DNA of 64,000 bases from Guyanagaster necrorhizus. Its lineage: Eukaryota > Basidiomycota > Agaricomycetes > Agaricales > Physalacriaceae. The notes beneath the pieces were generated by a model. It was not told the DNA's origin. It did not search any database and was given only the letters and a program-made list of their open reading frames with translations. This document shows positions 24,245 through 36,100 of this stretch, piece after piece; position 1 is the first letter of the stretch; each line of letters opens with the position of its first letter. Location: positions 1 through 64,000 of the forward strand of contig NW_025064958.1 in NCBI RefSeq assembly GCF_019112545.1, given 5' to 3'. Made by a program: the position numbers and the translations under genes.

Positions 24245-24972
24245 AAAGCAATTGATGGTGTTGATACCGTTTGCATTTCTTCAATTTCACTTTCGCGCAC
24301 GCACTTCCGAAAATTTATTTCTATAGATGCCATCATGTACATTGGCCACTTAACGTCAGCCTAATGCATCCATCATCAGTCTCCTCCCAAAGTTGTACTT
24401 AGAAGGGATTTTTCGATGGATTTCATTGCAGCAGAGAGAATATTATGACTCGGCCCTTTGTCTGCACTTGGAGTATCGACAAGGACTCGTGGCTGTTTAA
24501 GGGAATCCAAGGTAAATCCTTTTTGCTTGGAAATGCTTGGTTCTACAACCTCTAGAATGACTGTCTTGAGGTAGCATCGGACATTTGGTATCAAGCAAAT
24601 GTCTGGGAAAGCAGAGAACTGTATGTCGGAACGCTCTGCAGGGAGTATTTCCATTCCTCGGGAGAGAGCCCATGGATATGCCCGAAGACAAGAACACAAG
24701 TGACTTCTCAATTCGCTTGTAGTCTGAGTCACAGTCGAGTCCTCTATATCGTAATCGTCTCAAAATGTTAAATTGTCTAACGCTTAGACGATTGTAGTGC
24801 GATCGACGGAGAATATAACTCCTGTCAGTTGTGAGACACCTTGAAGTAACGTAATATCATCCACAAAGCGAGAGTTGAGAGGGCACAGACTCCATGTCCA
24901 AGAACGAAAAGGATTCTATGATAAATACAGAGACTAGCTCCTGTATGGTAAATGGTCTGATTCATGTCCGAC
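24245..24972. other. No recognised gene
   Basis: A minus-strand open frame, 24,376-24,732, lies next to the hypothetical gene that follows and might be an exon of something. There is no motif support. Confidence 0.3.
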
Positions 24973-25714
24973 TCAAACAACAAGAAAGGGAGCGATACAA
25001 CTACTGAAAAATGTTGCGAAAAGGTCCAAGTGATGCTGTTGTACATTTGCATACTTCTTCTGATACGTGTCTTTCTCGAGTATTAGACCGACGACTGGGC
25101 CATACCATAATTTCGTTGGCTCACGAGAACCGGTGAGGTTGACAATCGTGTTGTTCACAGAATCGGGATCCATGGCCAGGCACATTTGGTTCTTGGGGTA
25201 CCAAAGCTCAAATGGCGGGTCATCACCTCGTTCAACGACCCTTCGACAAGCGAGCTTATCCCGAGAAAAGAAGTCATCCAGCTGCGGCATATAGTCCACT
25301 ATTTCGCCATAGGTTCCGTTTCGGAATATGAACGTGAGAGTAATTTCCGTAGGAGCCGAGCCTTTTGCCTTTATTTTGAGTCTGTGAAAATGGGAACGAG
25401 ATGAAGGCGTACTGCGTTGGTGAAATAGGAGTCCTCGAATACGGGTCCTCCTTGGATCCTGATACACTATTTCCTGGTCGATTCTTGGATAATAATCAGT
25501 AAATCCGTGCTGTAGGCATGGACCCTCCGCGAAATGGATTCGAAAGCACTGGATTCACAAGTTTCAGTAGTTCGGTGGTAGGAAAATATTGGATGCAACG
25601 TACCACGTCTAGGCATAACTGTGTGCACCAGAATTCACCACACTGACAGATAGCGACGGGTTCACGGACGAGGTCCAGTCCTCTGCAGCCGTGGCAGATG
25701 AATAGCATAGACAT
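24973..25714 (-). CDS. Hypothetical fungal protein, two or more exons
   Basis: The minus-strand frame 25,714-25,496 opens with a Cys-rich start (ICHGCRGLDLV, then CQCGEFWC). A second frame from about 25,505 to 24,973 reads YYPRIDQE, later ELWYPKNQMCLAMDP, TGSREPTKLWYGPVVGL and NVQQHHLDLFATFF. That second part has the ending style (WYGPVVVL ... DV..DL..I..FF) of small uncharacterised proteins common in polypores and agarics. The two parts need a splice near 25,500-25,560 that I could not fix. Function unknown. The Cys pairs at the N-terminus could bind zinc, but this is weak. Confidence 0.45.
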
Positions 25715-26329
25715 AATTTCCTGGTGTGAGGTAGAGTTGAAGAGGCGTGCATGATAATTAATCCAGGAGATTACTGTAAGACCCTGAATTTATATATGAG
25801 GCAAATAGCGGTTCTACGTCATTAGAAGTTTTTGGTCAGTTGTTCCATCTCTATCTCACACTTAAAAGACACCGTGTCCGCAATACCTTGATCTGGCAAT
25901 TTCCAATTCTGAACATGGGAACGTTCCATGGTCAAGACTTAGCGCTGTCGCAAAACTATTGTGCATCTGCTTTTTGTTGGATATGAGGGAGATTTGTGTT
26001 CAGTGCAGGTGAAAAATTGCACAAACTGACATGCTTATTATTTAGTCTGTGTCTGGAAAATAATCCAGATTTACAAAGAAAGGAATAGAAGATCAGAGGA
26101 TGCTTTTGAGACTCGAGAGTCGGTGCACCGACCTTGCACAACAAGCTCGGGGGGCAACTAATTCTGTAATATTATTTTCTTGACTGCTACTTACCGACTG
26201 CGAGATGTTTTTGCCGAAAAGCTGCCGTTGATGCCTTCGTAGCTTGACCTGAGTCTCCACGGACTTAGCCAAAACATTGAAGCACTCGACTAGCCTCTGG
26301 TCTTGCAATAATCAGGAACGTCCCTCATT
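25715..26329. other. No recognised gene
   Basis: AT-richer spacer, nothing recognised. Confidence 0.4.
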
Positions 26330-26630
26330 TGCTCACAATTGTGGTCATTATAAGTTCGTCGTCATCGAAATCATCCAGCCCTTCTTGGAATCTGAGGCTC
26401 ATTGGTCTCTTGTCTGTGCCGCAGATGTTAGAATGCGAGCTTAGACCGAGACTTGCGGCCCCGTTGTTTGAAGATCTTCCTGGCATCGCTCCTACCTGTC
26501 ATATCTCATACGCCATTTTCACTCGCTGTATCTCCGAAACAACTCGTTCTCTGTGAGAACTAGGCATATGACGAACAGAGAGACCTGCAGGAAATGGTTC
26601 TTGCGTATTACTATGGCAAGCATAAGGTGT
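26330..26630 (+). pseudogene. Kinase-like relic fragment, copy 3
   Basis: CLKIFLASLLP (about 26,470) matches VLKIFQPPLLP of copy 2. After a stop-rich gap, LQEMVLAYYYGKHK (about 26,590-26,630) matches SLQGSVIPYYYGLHK, again followed by a GT-starting intron-like border. No catalytic loop follows. It is a truncated dispersed copy of the family at 19.8-22.0 kb. Confidence 0.45.
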
Positions 26631-27530
26631 GTTTGGTTCGTGATGTCGTAGCCTATGAGTCATGATCTTCAAATACCTCCTTCGGGTCTAGCCAGCACTT
26701 TGATCTCCGAGACTTCATGTTTCATTCCCCAATGCAATATGTTGCCAATCCCTGCCACCCATGATTCCATACCAATAGAGAAGATTACAAGGCGCGACAT
26801 TACTCGAGCACGGCATAGTCCGCTCAGTTTGTTTCGTGCATGTAAGCCCTCAAGGCAGTTAGTCTCGACTCGTAAGCTATGTATACCAACAATTGTTCTT
26901 TTGGACGTCCCTTAGCTCGTTTTTATTGATGGCGTCAAATTGAGTGTGATATGAATGTGCGTCCCGTTTTCGTAAGGTAGCTTTCCTCTCAGTATTGAGT
27001 TAATTTTACCGAATAGTGCCCTGCGTCTATTCCCCATGAAATGTGATGATTACTGTTCGTTATTAATACCTTTAGATTGTTACAGCATGGATACAATCTA
27101 AACTAGGAATCAAATAATCACATCGGAGACGAGAACAGCGATATGAATACCGAACTATCATGGCTTTTCCCTCCAAATACACACGTCCAGTACCGATAAA
27201 TACGTAGAAATAAAGGTATTCCAGAACATTGGCTTTTTATCACAATCGTCTCGGATCCCAAATTTACAAGTACATAATTCATACACACGGCCTAAAATTT
27301 TATGCTCACACGGGGAAATCTACACCCTCCTTTGCATGATCCAAAGATGCAATGCTGTCCATCTGTGGAATACTATTGTTCTGAAGGAAGAACTTCAGGG
27401 TTAATTGATGACAAAAATCAAATGAACACATACTGCTTTAGTACCACAGTCGCGATATGTGATCCTGGCGACTTTTGGTCCAGAATATCCACTATTTGTA
27501 TGTGCTTCATGGACCCGCCGAGAATTTAAC
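26631..27530. other. No recognised gene
   Basis: A plus-strand open frame at 26,655-26,915 has no motif. The rest is AT-rich spacer downstream of the DUF6534 gene. Confidence 0.35.
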
Positions 27531-29185
27531 CTAGGAAAGTTCAGCTCCCAATGAGGGCGACATGTAGGTCGGTACGCACATAGCAAGCAATGAGTTGACA
27601 TATACTACAAGGTGTCAGATCAGTTAAGAATGCGAGAGGAGGTAAAGTCCGACATTTCGATAAGATTAAATCGACACCGAGAAAAACAAGGGAGTTTTGC
27701 CACACCAGATACTGGGATTCGAAGTCAGATCGAAGAACGAAATCAATATTTGAGTTACCGTACCGTAATGAGAGTGAATAATGAGCATGCACTGTAGGCC
27801 GATCAGTTTCGGTGTTATTACTTGAGCAGATGTGTTTACCTCGTGGCTAAGCCAGATATCACGACCAGCCGCATCAAGCTAAAGAGCATATCAGAAGTGC
27901 TACAAGAACAGGTCAACCATCAATCCATGAAGAAAGGAAATGGGTCACCTGGTGAACGCTGAAGCCTGCCTGCGTTTGTGAAGATAGTAACACATTGAGA
28001 GGGCAATTACAAAATCAGAAGTGACAGCGACGGAAAAAAGGACACAAATTGATCCCTGGAAAATGCTTCAGATGGATGCGCATCCACGATCATGTGCAGC
28101 ATGCCTTGATCGTCGGTATTAACAGGAAATTGGATATGGAGTATCTGCGGAGGATGGTATAAGAATCAATAGTGATCGCAAAGATGAGAAACCTTTTATT
28201 ACGCGTCATAGACTGAGTCTGCAAATCTGTTGTGAAGAGCAGAGTGGAAGATGAATGATCACTTACAAATTCCAGAACCCAAAGCTACTATCACCGTCAA
28301 GATCTGTGGGTACATTCTTTGGGACTGGGGACAAAGGTTCATATACGTTGATGATGCCTACCACAATCCACGGGATAATTCTGTGGCAGTCACCGGTAAC
28401 TTGAAGTAAATTAAGCTCGTGTTTGGAATGAGAGAGGGGCAAGCGCGAACGTTTCCAGATCCTGACAGCATATAAACTGTATGTTATACCAGTGAGTATA
28501 TATGTGGCAACACATTGGGGAAACATACGCTTCGACCCATATGCAGATGATCAGCTGAACAAGTACGGTTGAATGTCAGAGAATAGAAAATAGCCAAAGG
28601 ACGAACACATATCAATAATTGAAGCTAACAACGTCATATGGCGATTAGGCACCTCTCTCAGATGACGGAACAAAGGAGATAAGTACCTTAAAGCTCCTAG
28701 CATTGGGAATCAGTTGGAGTAATAACAGAATATTACCCATATTGTGACATACCATATGATATGAAACAGCCCCAGGTAGTCACCGAACAAGTCAACGAGA
28801 TAGTGATATACTGCATGCATACTCAGAACAATATGAAGAACGTCGAGAACCCTGGGTAATATAGAAATCATTCGGATCGTGTTTATAAGCAACACAAGCT
28901 CGAACGCACCAAAGTATTGCAACCTGATCGAGATCATTTAACTGCATTCAATTATGGTCAGATGTCAACGTACGGAGTATCGATATATCCACCAATCATC
29001 TGGGTATTTCTTGTAGTATATGAGCGTTTGCAGATTCGTTATTCCAAATAGGCTGTTAACAGAGAGATTAGTAATGAGAGGGATGAAGTGAAGATTGCTT
29101 ACATGGCAGCAACTGTTGAACCAACGTAAATAGCGCCGAGATTCATTCCCAATGATGATACAGCAGTGTGGATTTCGGATGGCAT
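27531..29185 (-). CDS. DUF6534 seven-helix membrane protein
   Basis: It starts MPSEIHTAVSSLGMNLGAIY at 29,185. Exons I could fix with GT..AG borders and matching phase are 29,185-29,103, 29,052-28,974, 28,923-28,910 (14 nt), 28,851-28,753, 28,696-28,687 (10 nt), 28,554-28,529, 28,476-28,362 and 28,303-28,267. These give LFGITNLQTLIYYKKYPDDW, VAILWVLDVLHIVLSMHAVY, LFHIIWSFK, LYAVRIWK and ILTVIVALGSGI. Further down the minus strand come VTSDFVIALSMCYYLHKRR (about 27,965-28,025), SDMLFSLMRLVVISGLAT, SACSLFTLIT, NSLVFLGVDLILSK and LYVNSLLAM, ending at TAG 27,531-27,533. This is the full order of the DUF6534 fold, an agaricomycete-expanded integral membrane family of unknown role. Splicing between about 28,226 and 28,060 is unresolved, and one loop after RIWK is longer than usual. 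No nonsense codon was found in the exons placed. Confidence 0.8.
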
Positions 29186-31250
29186 TTGGGATGCAAGGTT
29201 GAGGATAGGAGAAAAGCAGGAAAGTCAGTCAGTTCATATCGCTCGCAAGTTGATGCATCTGAAACGGTATCACGAAGTCAAAATGATATCCAGGGGGTAG
29301 TGCTGTGGAGTGCCTTCTCATGCAAAGCTGCACATCCCTTGCTCTATCTGAATGATGGGTGATAGCCGCTTGCTTCTCTACACATCGATAGGAGATGTAT
29401 GTGCGCAAAAATTCCTTGGCTTCATGATTGATCATTCCGTGGAAATGCGGGGGTTTTCAAGAGACCGTATGGTCCATAGTTATAAATACTATTTCGAGGA
29501 TGGTGGACTCACTGAAATCAAATAATTCGCGTTTCACCTTTGAGCACAGACAGCTTCGGGTAGCCAACGCAATGATAAAAGTGAATTGGGCAAAGTGGCC
29601 GGTCAACCCCGGATCCTATCCGAATGAGGTCTTTGTGACAAGTCACAGATGCTTCTTTTACGAGGGCTCCACGTGACATTCACTCTGATTGTAATTATAC
29701 AGTAAAACGAAAGGTATTTACTGTTCCTTTTTGGATTGCATCTGCACTGGGACTCGAGAGCCATAAGATTTGATATCTCCCTACCAACAGTTTCATGATT
29801 GTACTCTGATCTTCTTTAGGTTTCCGAGTCATCTTCAACTGATCTTCGATGGCACATATTTTATTGATAATCGCGTGGCTGTAATTCATATTCAACTCCA
29901 CCGTTGATCGATATGGATAGGATAGGTTCTCTTCCATCAAGAGATATTGTCCCATTTTTGTCTGCCACTGACCCTCCTCGAAGTTATCATTAGAATTAAT
30001 GCAGTGCAATGCCATGTTCTGGACTGGGTCGAATCTCGATGAAAACATACAATCTACGAGTTCCAAACGCAGATGGAAAGACTCAGCGGTTGCTCGCTGG
30101 CGCTAACATGTTGTTCAAGGTAGTATGTGCTGGAGTGGGGCATGTGTCTACAAGAGAGGATATATCACTTCTGAGAGAAATCTGATTTTGATGGGTGGGA
30201 GGCTGTAACTCCTCTAATAGTTCATCAAATAGAAGATGTATGGAAGATTCAAAGGAGGGATATCGGAACGCAATAGACGGTAGCAAACCACAGCTAGTAC
30301 GTCCCCCATCGATCCATTCTGTCTCTGACTCTGCGAGAGGTTCCATCGGTCGTATTCTTCTGCCCCATATGGGACCTTCCTCTTTCATATCTTCTCATAT
30401 TTCTTCGCGACTCTAATGACACAAATCTACTGCTGTATCTTTCTCTCTTTTTTCATGATATCTGATAACAAACAAGGACACGATCGCTATGCGGTATCCT
30501 TTTTCATCAAGGAAGACGCCTCCGGATTAAACAACGTAAGGAGGTACAAATTTGATTTCTGCCAGTGGTGATGAGGCGGCGAAATGTAACGCTTGCACAG
30601 GAAGCGCTCAACCAAATCATATCTATCTCCAGTCGCTCGGACCCAATATTCCAGGTGAGCGAGAACCGCGTCCTTCTACTGGAACCGTATCGCTAGGTCC
30701 AAGAGAGGGAATGGCTGGTGATAGTCTTGGTTACAGCTACGAACAAGCGGGAATCTACGGCAATGCAACACGTGATCTTGGAGACCGGACCGTACCAACG
30801 CTCCCACTACTTCCTAAGAATTTGACGGGAAAACAAAGATGAGCTCTCGTGGTACGCGCAGACGTCGAGCGCTTTGTGCTCTGGGGTCCAATATTCCCTT
30901 GCATACTATACATCTCACCACTCCTCAATGCTAGGCCTCGAAACCTCTGCCGTCTACCTATATTTGGCTCACGAACGCGTCCCCCGATCCTGAATCCCAG
31001 TTTACGCGGAAGTTACGATCCCGATGGTCTAGTCCCGTATACGTAGAAGCCGGTGCTGTCCAAGGACTTGAACAACTCATGTGGAAATGCCGATATTCTG
31101 ATAGAAGAACAGGAATGTTACTTTCAGTGTGGAACTAATATGTACACACCGCTTCTTCAGAGATTTGTGGGGTGTATATCTCACGAACTTGATCAATTGT
31201 TTCTGGATGCTTAATGGTCCGTTCTGGAGTTTAACTTAGGAACAGTCAGT
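29186..31250. other. Uncharacterised; possible minus-strand gene at 29,695-30,388
   Basis: Two adjacent minus-strand frames, 30,388-30,083 (WGRRIRPMEPLAE ...) and 30,066-29,695 (ending NTFRFTV), could be exons of one gene. The obvious intron between them (GTTAGC..CGTAG, about 30,107-30,055) does not keep the second frame. Nothing else is recognised. Confidence 0.3.
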
Positions 31251-32876
31251 GCCTGTTGAGATCGAAAAAAGGGCTATGTATGTGGAGGGTAACCAGGAAA
31301 TATACACTGTAAGGATCCAGAGACAGCTCAGCTTGAATGAGAATGATATTGAAGAAATCCAGACATTTTGGTATGAAGAAAGTGATGCTGAGGAAAATGA
31401 GAAGATTAATTTCACCAGACGACACAATGATTCAGGATCAGATAACTATCCAGCATTGCAGCGAATGCCAAAGTAATGAGGATAAGCAATAAGCATCCTT
31501 ATTTAGGGGAGAAGCATTCTCATCAGCTTAATTGGAAACAATGAGGCAGCATTGCTGACTTCGAATATCATTATGGTGGAAATACTGCACCAGAGAATGT
31601 GAATGCTTCTATGCCACTGTGCAGGAAGCACCACATGTAGAAGGTATATCAGTGATACAAACCTCACACCTTGATATTGTGTATCAGTTAGAAAGTGGAC
31701 ATGGAGTACCTTGTAAGCCATGAGGTCAAGCCATATGATACTTTGCTTTTGCATGACTTGTGAATTGAAATGATGGTTGACTACTGTTCACATTACTCAC
31801 ATAATGCTACAGCATCATTCAATCCTCTGTATATCACCAGGGGAAGATTTCATTATAATAGAAAGCACTTTACAGAGCCCAAACTTATTAAAATGATGAT
31901 GCCTACAATCCTTAGTGATCCCTGTGGTTATAGATGGTGAGAGAGTGAACTTTTTTCACCTTCAACTTGTAGAAGGAACCACATACAGTGAAATATTCAA
32001 TGGTGGAAAATGTGAAAGAATGGAAGGAAAATGTCTATGGTGATATTGGGCCAGTCACATCACTTTCTTTTTCTCTGTCATTGCTGGCTTTCTCTCACTG
32101 AGCCTTTGCATCTCTCATAGTTTGCTAGGGTTCCAACAACCATCAGCATGTCATTGTTGAATGAGATGATGCGTTGATATTTGAATATACCTGGGAGTGC
32201 TCACCACAATCTTCTTGTTCTTCCTGTGATTGTCAGTGCCTGCCTTCATGCTACTCTCTCATGACTTTCTCTGTGCCATGCAGACCATGTTGTACAGCAA
32301 CCTCAATATATGAGATATTCCACCTACAGCATGCTATGGGCCTTTCTGATTGCACAGTGGGACCTCTTCTCTGCATAGCTGTCACAGACTCTGACATATC
32401 TTATACCCCACATCCATGTTCAGATGGGTAGCCTGTCACACCTCTTCTTTCATATCCATGTCATGCACCATCACTCTGTCTTTGGTCTGCACCATATTGA
32501 TATATGTCTCTCCAGGCAGACCAAGCCCCAGCTTCCAACATGGCTGGATGCCCAGAGCAACATCCTATCTTCTTGCTTTCCATCATTCCTCAATGGGGCT
32601 GACAAGTCTTCTCCATCTACACTACTTCCTGCCACCACAGAGATGTTCTCAACTTCTCTCCATGCCCACCATGACAAATCTGCACACACACTCTCTCTTT
32701 CCCATACTGCCTCTGTTGTCTCACCCACCTGCTCTAACTCTGACTTATGAAGCATTCACAGATACATCCTTTACTCTGCTCCATAATCTCATGATGCCAC
32801 ATTGCCCACCCTATCTGATCATCCTTTTTGCCTCCTCTCATTCTATAATTGACATATCTAGCATAATACCCACTAC
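31251..32876. other. CpG-poor flank of the copia insertion
   Basis: Target DNA of the copia insertion, continued at 37,686. It has short open frames only and no domain I recognise. It may be an older eroded element, because it shares the CpG loss. Confidence 0.4.
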
Positions 32877-32881
32877 AATAC

Positions 32882-33029
32882 TGTTGTGGGATGACACAAG
32901 TACCTGATGTCAACCTTATATAAGCATAGACAGTTTTATCCTGAGTCAATGGTCAATTGCCTTTAAGCAATTGACCATCATACTCAGTCTGGCCTATTAT
33001 CCACTGTGTGAAAGTAACTGCCTGCAACA
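32882..33029 (+). repeat. 5' LTR of copia element
   Basis: Begins TGTTGTGGG and ends GCCTGCAACA. A CTTATATAAGC stretch (about 32,916) is a plausible TATA box. It has an internal inverted repeat, tggtcaattgc / gcaattgacca, around 32,951-32,977. Confidence 0.93.
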
Positions 33030-33041
33030 GGTTATGGGCCC
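33030..33041 (+). other. Primer-binding site, initiator tRNA-Met half-molecule type
   Basis: The bases GGTTATGGGCCC directly follow the LTR. They are the exact complement of the anticodon stem-loop segment GGGCCCAUAACC of eukaryotic initiator tRNA-Met. Drosophila copia uses the same internal (half-tRNA) priming, so this element probably does too. Confidence 0.85.
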
Positions 33042-33144
33042 CATACTTTAAGGCCTACTTCATTTTTTTTCTTCACATCTTGCTTGTGCCCTGCTATCTC
33101 TCCATCAGTCATTTCACTACTGAAACAATATCACCATATACATC

Positions 33145-36100
33145 ATGCCATCCTTTGACACAATCAAAAAAGGCTTCAACAACTTAAATGCCTCTAATTA
33201 TGGCAAGTGGGAAGAAAACATGTTGGCCTTACTCAAAACTCACTGCAAGTACCTTATCACCATTGGCTGTGACCCTGAACTGGAGTTTGCAGACCCTGAG
33301 AAGCCAACATACCAGGAGAAGAAGGACTGGAAGGACTGAAAGGAGACTCAGATATTGGCTGCTGGCACAATCTATCTCTGCCTTGATGATCCAGAGAGGA
33401 TGTGGGACATATTAAAGGCACACCATCAGCAAAGAAAACCAGTGACTTGATTTGTAGCCTATGACAGCTTCTTCAATCTCAAGAAGGAGACAGAAGAATC
33501 ACTTCCAGACCTTGCTAGTCAGAGCACTCAAATCATGAGTCATATCCATGCTCTGTGTCCTGCTCATTTTGGTCTCCAGCAGTTAGAAGAAGAGCTTCTT
33601 GTTATAGCCCTGATTCATGCACTTCCTCAGTCTGAATTTGGAAACTTCATTATATTGCTATTTCTTCTCTCTGATAAACTCACTCTCAAAGGACTCTACA
33701 CTGCATTTCACAATGAAGAAAACAATCAGAAGCTGCATGCTGGTGATCCAGCAGTCTCTGTCACTCTCAAAGCCACACCTTTCCATTCAGCCACAAATCT
33801 GGCTACCAATGCTACTGTAAAATGTGGATGGTGCCTTTGTGAGAATCATGCAGAAGAAGAATGTATAACCAAGAAGCTCTCACTTAAATGGGACTGTGAA
33901 TGTGCTGCTGACTGTACTGCTGGGAAGCATCATCACAAGGGGGCTGGAAAGAAGGATTCAGAAGCTGCTAACTCTGCTGAGACAAAGGAGGAGACTGCTA
34001 GCCAAGCAAGTACTAATCTATCATCATCTGCTGTGTCTCATTGGAATACCAATACAGGTGCTTCTCATCATATGACCCCTCACTGACAATGGTTCTGACT
34101 CTATGCTCCACATGTCATTCCCATTTGTCTTGCATACAATTCAGCCATCTATTCAGCAGAGATTGGGTCAGTAGTATTGGAGCCAGAGATTCAGAGGGAG
34201 AAAGGCTCAGCAGTGAAACTTCTTGACACATTACATGTACCAGCATTGAAAAGTAATCTCTTATCACCCTATCATCTTACACAGGAAAAGGGATTTAAAA
34301 TCTCAATCACTGGATCAGATGTCACTTTCAGCCAGGGTGAAAAGATTCAATTCACAGCAACTGTAAATAAGAGCAATATCAGCTATGTCAATGCTACCAC
34401 ACATTCATTCTCAAAATCAACCACTATCATTGCAAACTCAAGCTCTACAAGTACCTGCTGGATGGACAACACACTTTGGCACAGATGTTGCTGTCATCGA
34501 AACATGGACACTATATGGCACATGCATACAAAGCAGCTAGTAACTGGAATGAAGCAAGAGTCAGATCCTCCAACTGATCCTATCTGCATACCATGCCTTG
34601 CTGGCAAACAGCATTGTCACAATGTTCCTCATGGCCTCTCAGAGTGGAAGCAACACCTTCTTGAGTGAGTATACAGTGATATCAAAGGTCCAATGCCTGT
34701 CACAACTCCAGAGGGCTATTGTTACTGGATAACATTCATCTGCAGTGCATCTGACACTTGGACTGTTGCACCTTTGAAGTATAAAAGTGATGCCTTTAAT
34801 GCCTTGAAGCAGTTCAAAGCATATGCAGAGAATACCCACCCAGGACTCAAAATTATTGAGTTTCAGGAAGACAAAGGCAGTGAATATATGGGAAAGGAGT
34901 TTGTCAACTTCTGTGCTGAGCATGGGATCAAAAGGCGATATACTGAATCTGATGAACTATACCAGAATGGCACAGCAGAATAAGCCAACCACACAATTGC
35001 AGAGACCATCACTGCCATGCTAAATGAGTCACATCTCCCACCATCATTTTGGAATCTCACTCTCTGAGTATTCATTCATGTCTGAAATCACATCCCCACA
35101 GATCCTCTTCCAAACACCACACTCTTCACAGAATGGGACCCAAATCACTGAAAACTAGATATATCCTATTTTTGTGTGTTTGGATGCCTTGCATATGTGC
35201 TAGTACAAAAAAAGGGATGTTGAGCATTAGAGTCACACACCCAAAAATGTATCTTTGTTGGGTATCCAGAGGGAGTAAAAGGCTGGCTATTCTGGAACCC
35301 CTCTACACAGCGGTTCATCACCTCCAGCCATGCTGTATTCGATGAGCATGTATTTCCTGGAAATCACAGAAATATTATAAATCCTCTTGGTGACAATACA
35401 TCTCCCACAAACAGATATAACAGCACAGATACTGCTATATCTGATGTAACAATGCCTCATCAAGGGGGAGAGAACATACCTACTGATAAGTCATCTCTGC
35501 CATCTGAGCAACTCTCATCATTGCCATCCTCACCAGCTCCATCCACTCTATCAAATATGCAAACACCTTCAGGATCACCTCTTACTCCACTATCAAGTCT
35601 TCTGACATCTCTTACATCCTCTTCATCATCTTCATATCCTCAGGCATGCTTCAAGCCACAATATGACTCCAAAGGTCTTATAATTCCATCTCCAAACACT
35701 GGACATGGTTTTCATCATAAACATTCTGGCACCAATGCAATGAACTCACCAGACTCAGATGAACCCATTTCTGATCCCATTCATGAAACCACTGCTGAGT
35801 CAGAGCTTACTGAGACAGATGTTGTCACAGAAATGACCTTTGTATTGCATGATGATGACTATATCACATATACAGAAGCTCTTGAGCTTGCATTTCAGAC
35901 AGCAGTAGAGATGGCAAACCAAGCATCTGCACCCAATGATGAACTAAAGACACTTGCAGAGGCAATGATTTGGCCATGAGAGGAAAGTGAAAAATGATAT
36001 GAGGCAGCTCAGCAGGAATTGAATGCACTGCAGGAGAGTGGCACCTTTGAGCTTGTGAAGCTCCCTCCAGGGCAAAAGGCTATAGGTGGAAAATGGGTCT

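Noticed and set aside
32174..32907. Plus-strand open frames of 85-163 codons just left of the copia LTR
   Set aside because: TC-rich, CpG-depleted sequence with no domain. The last frame runs into the LTR, so these are chance frames.
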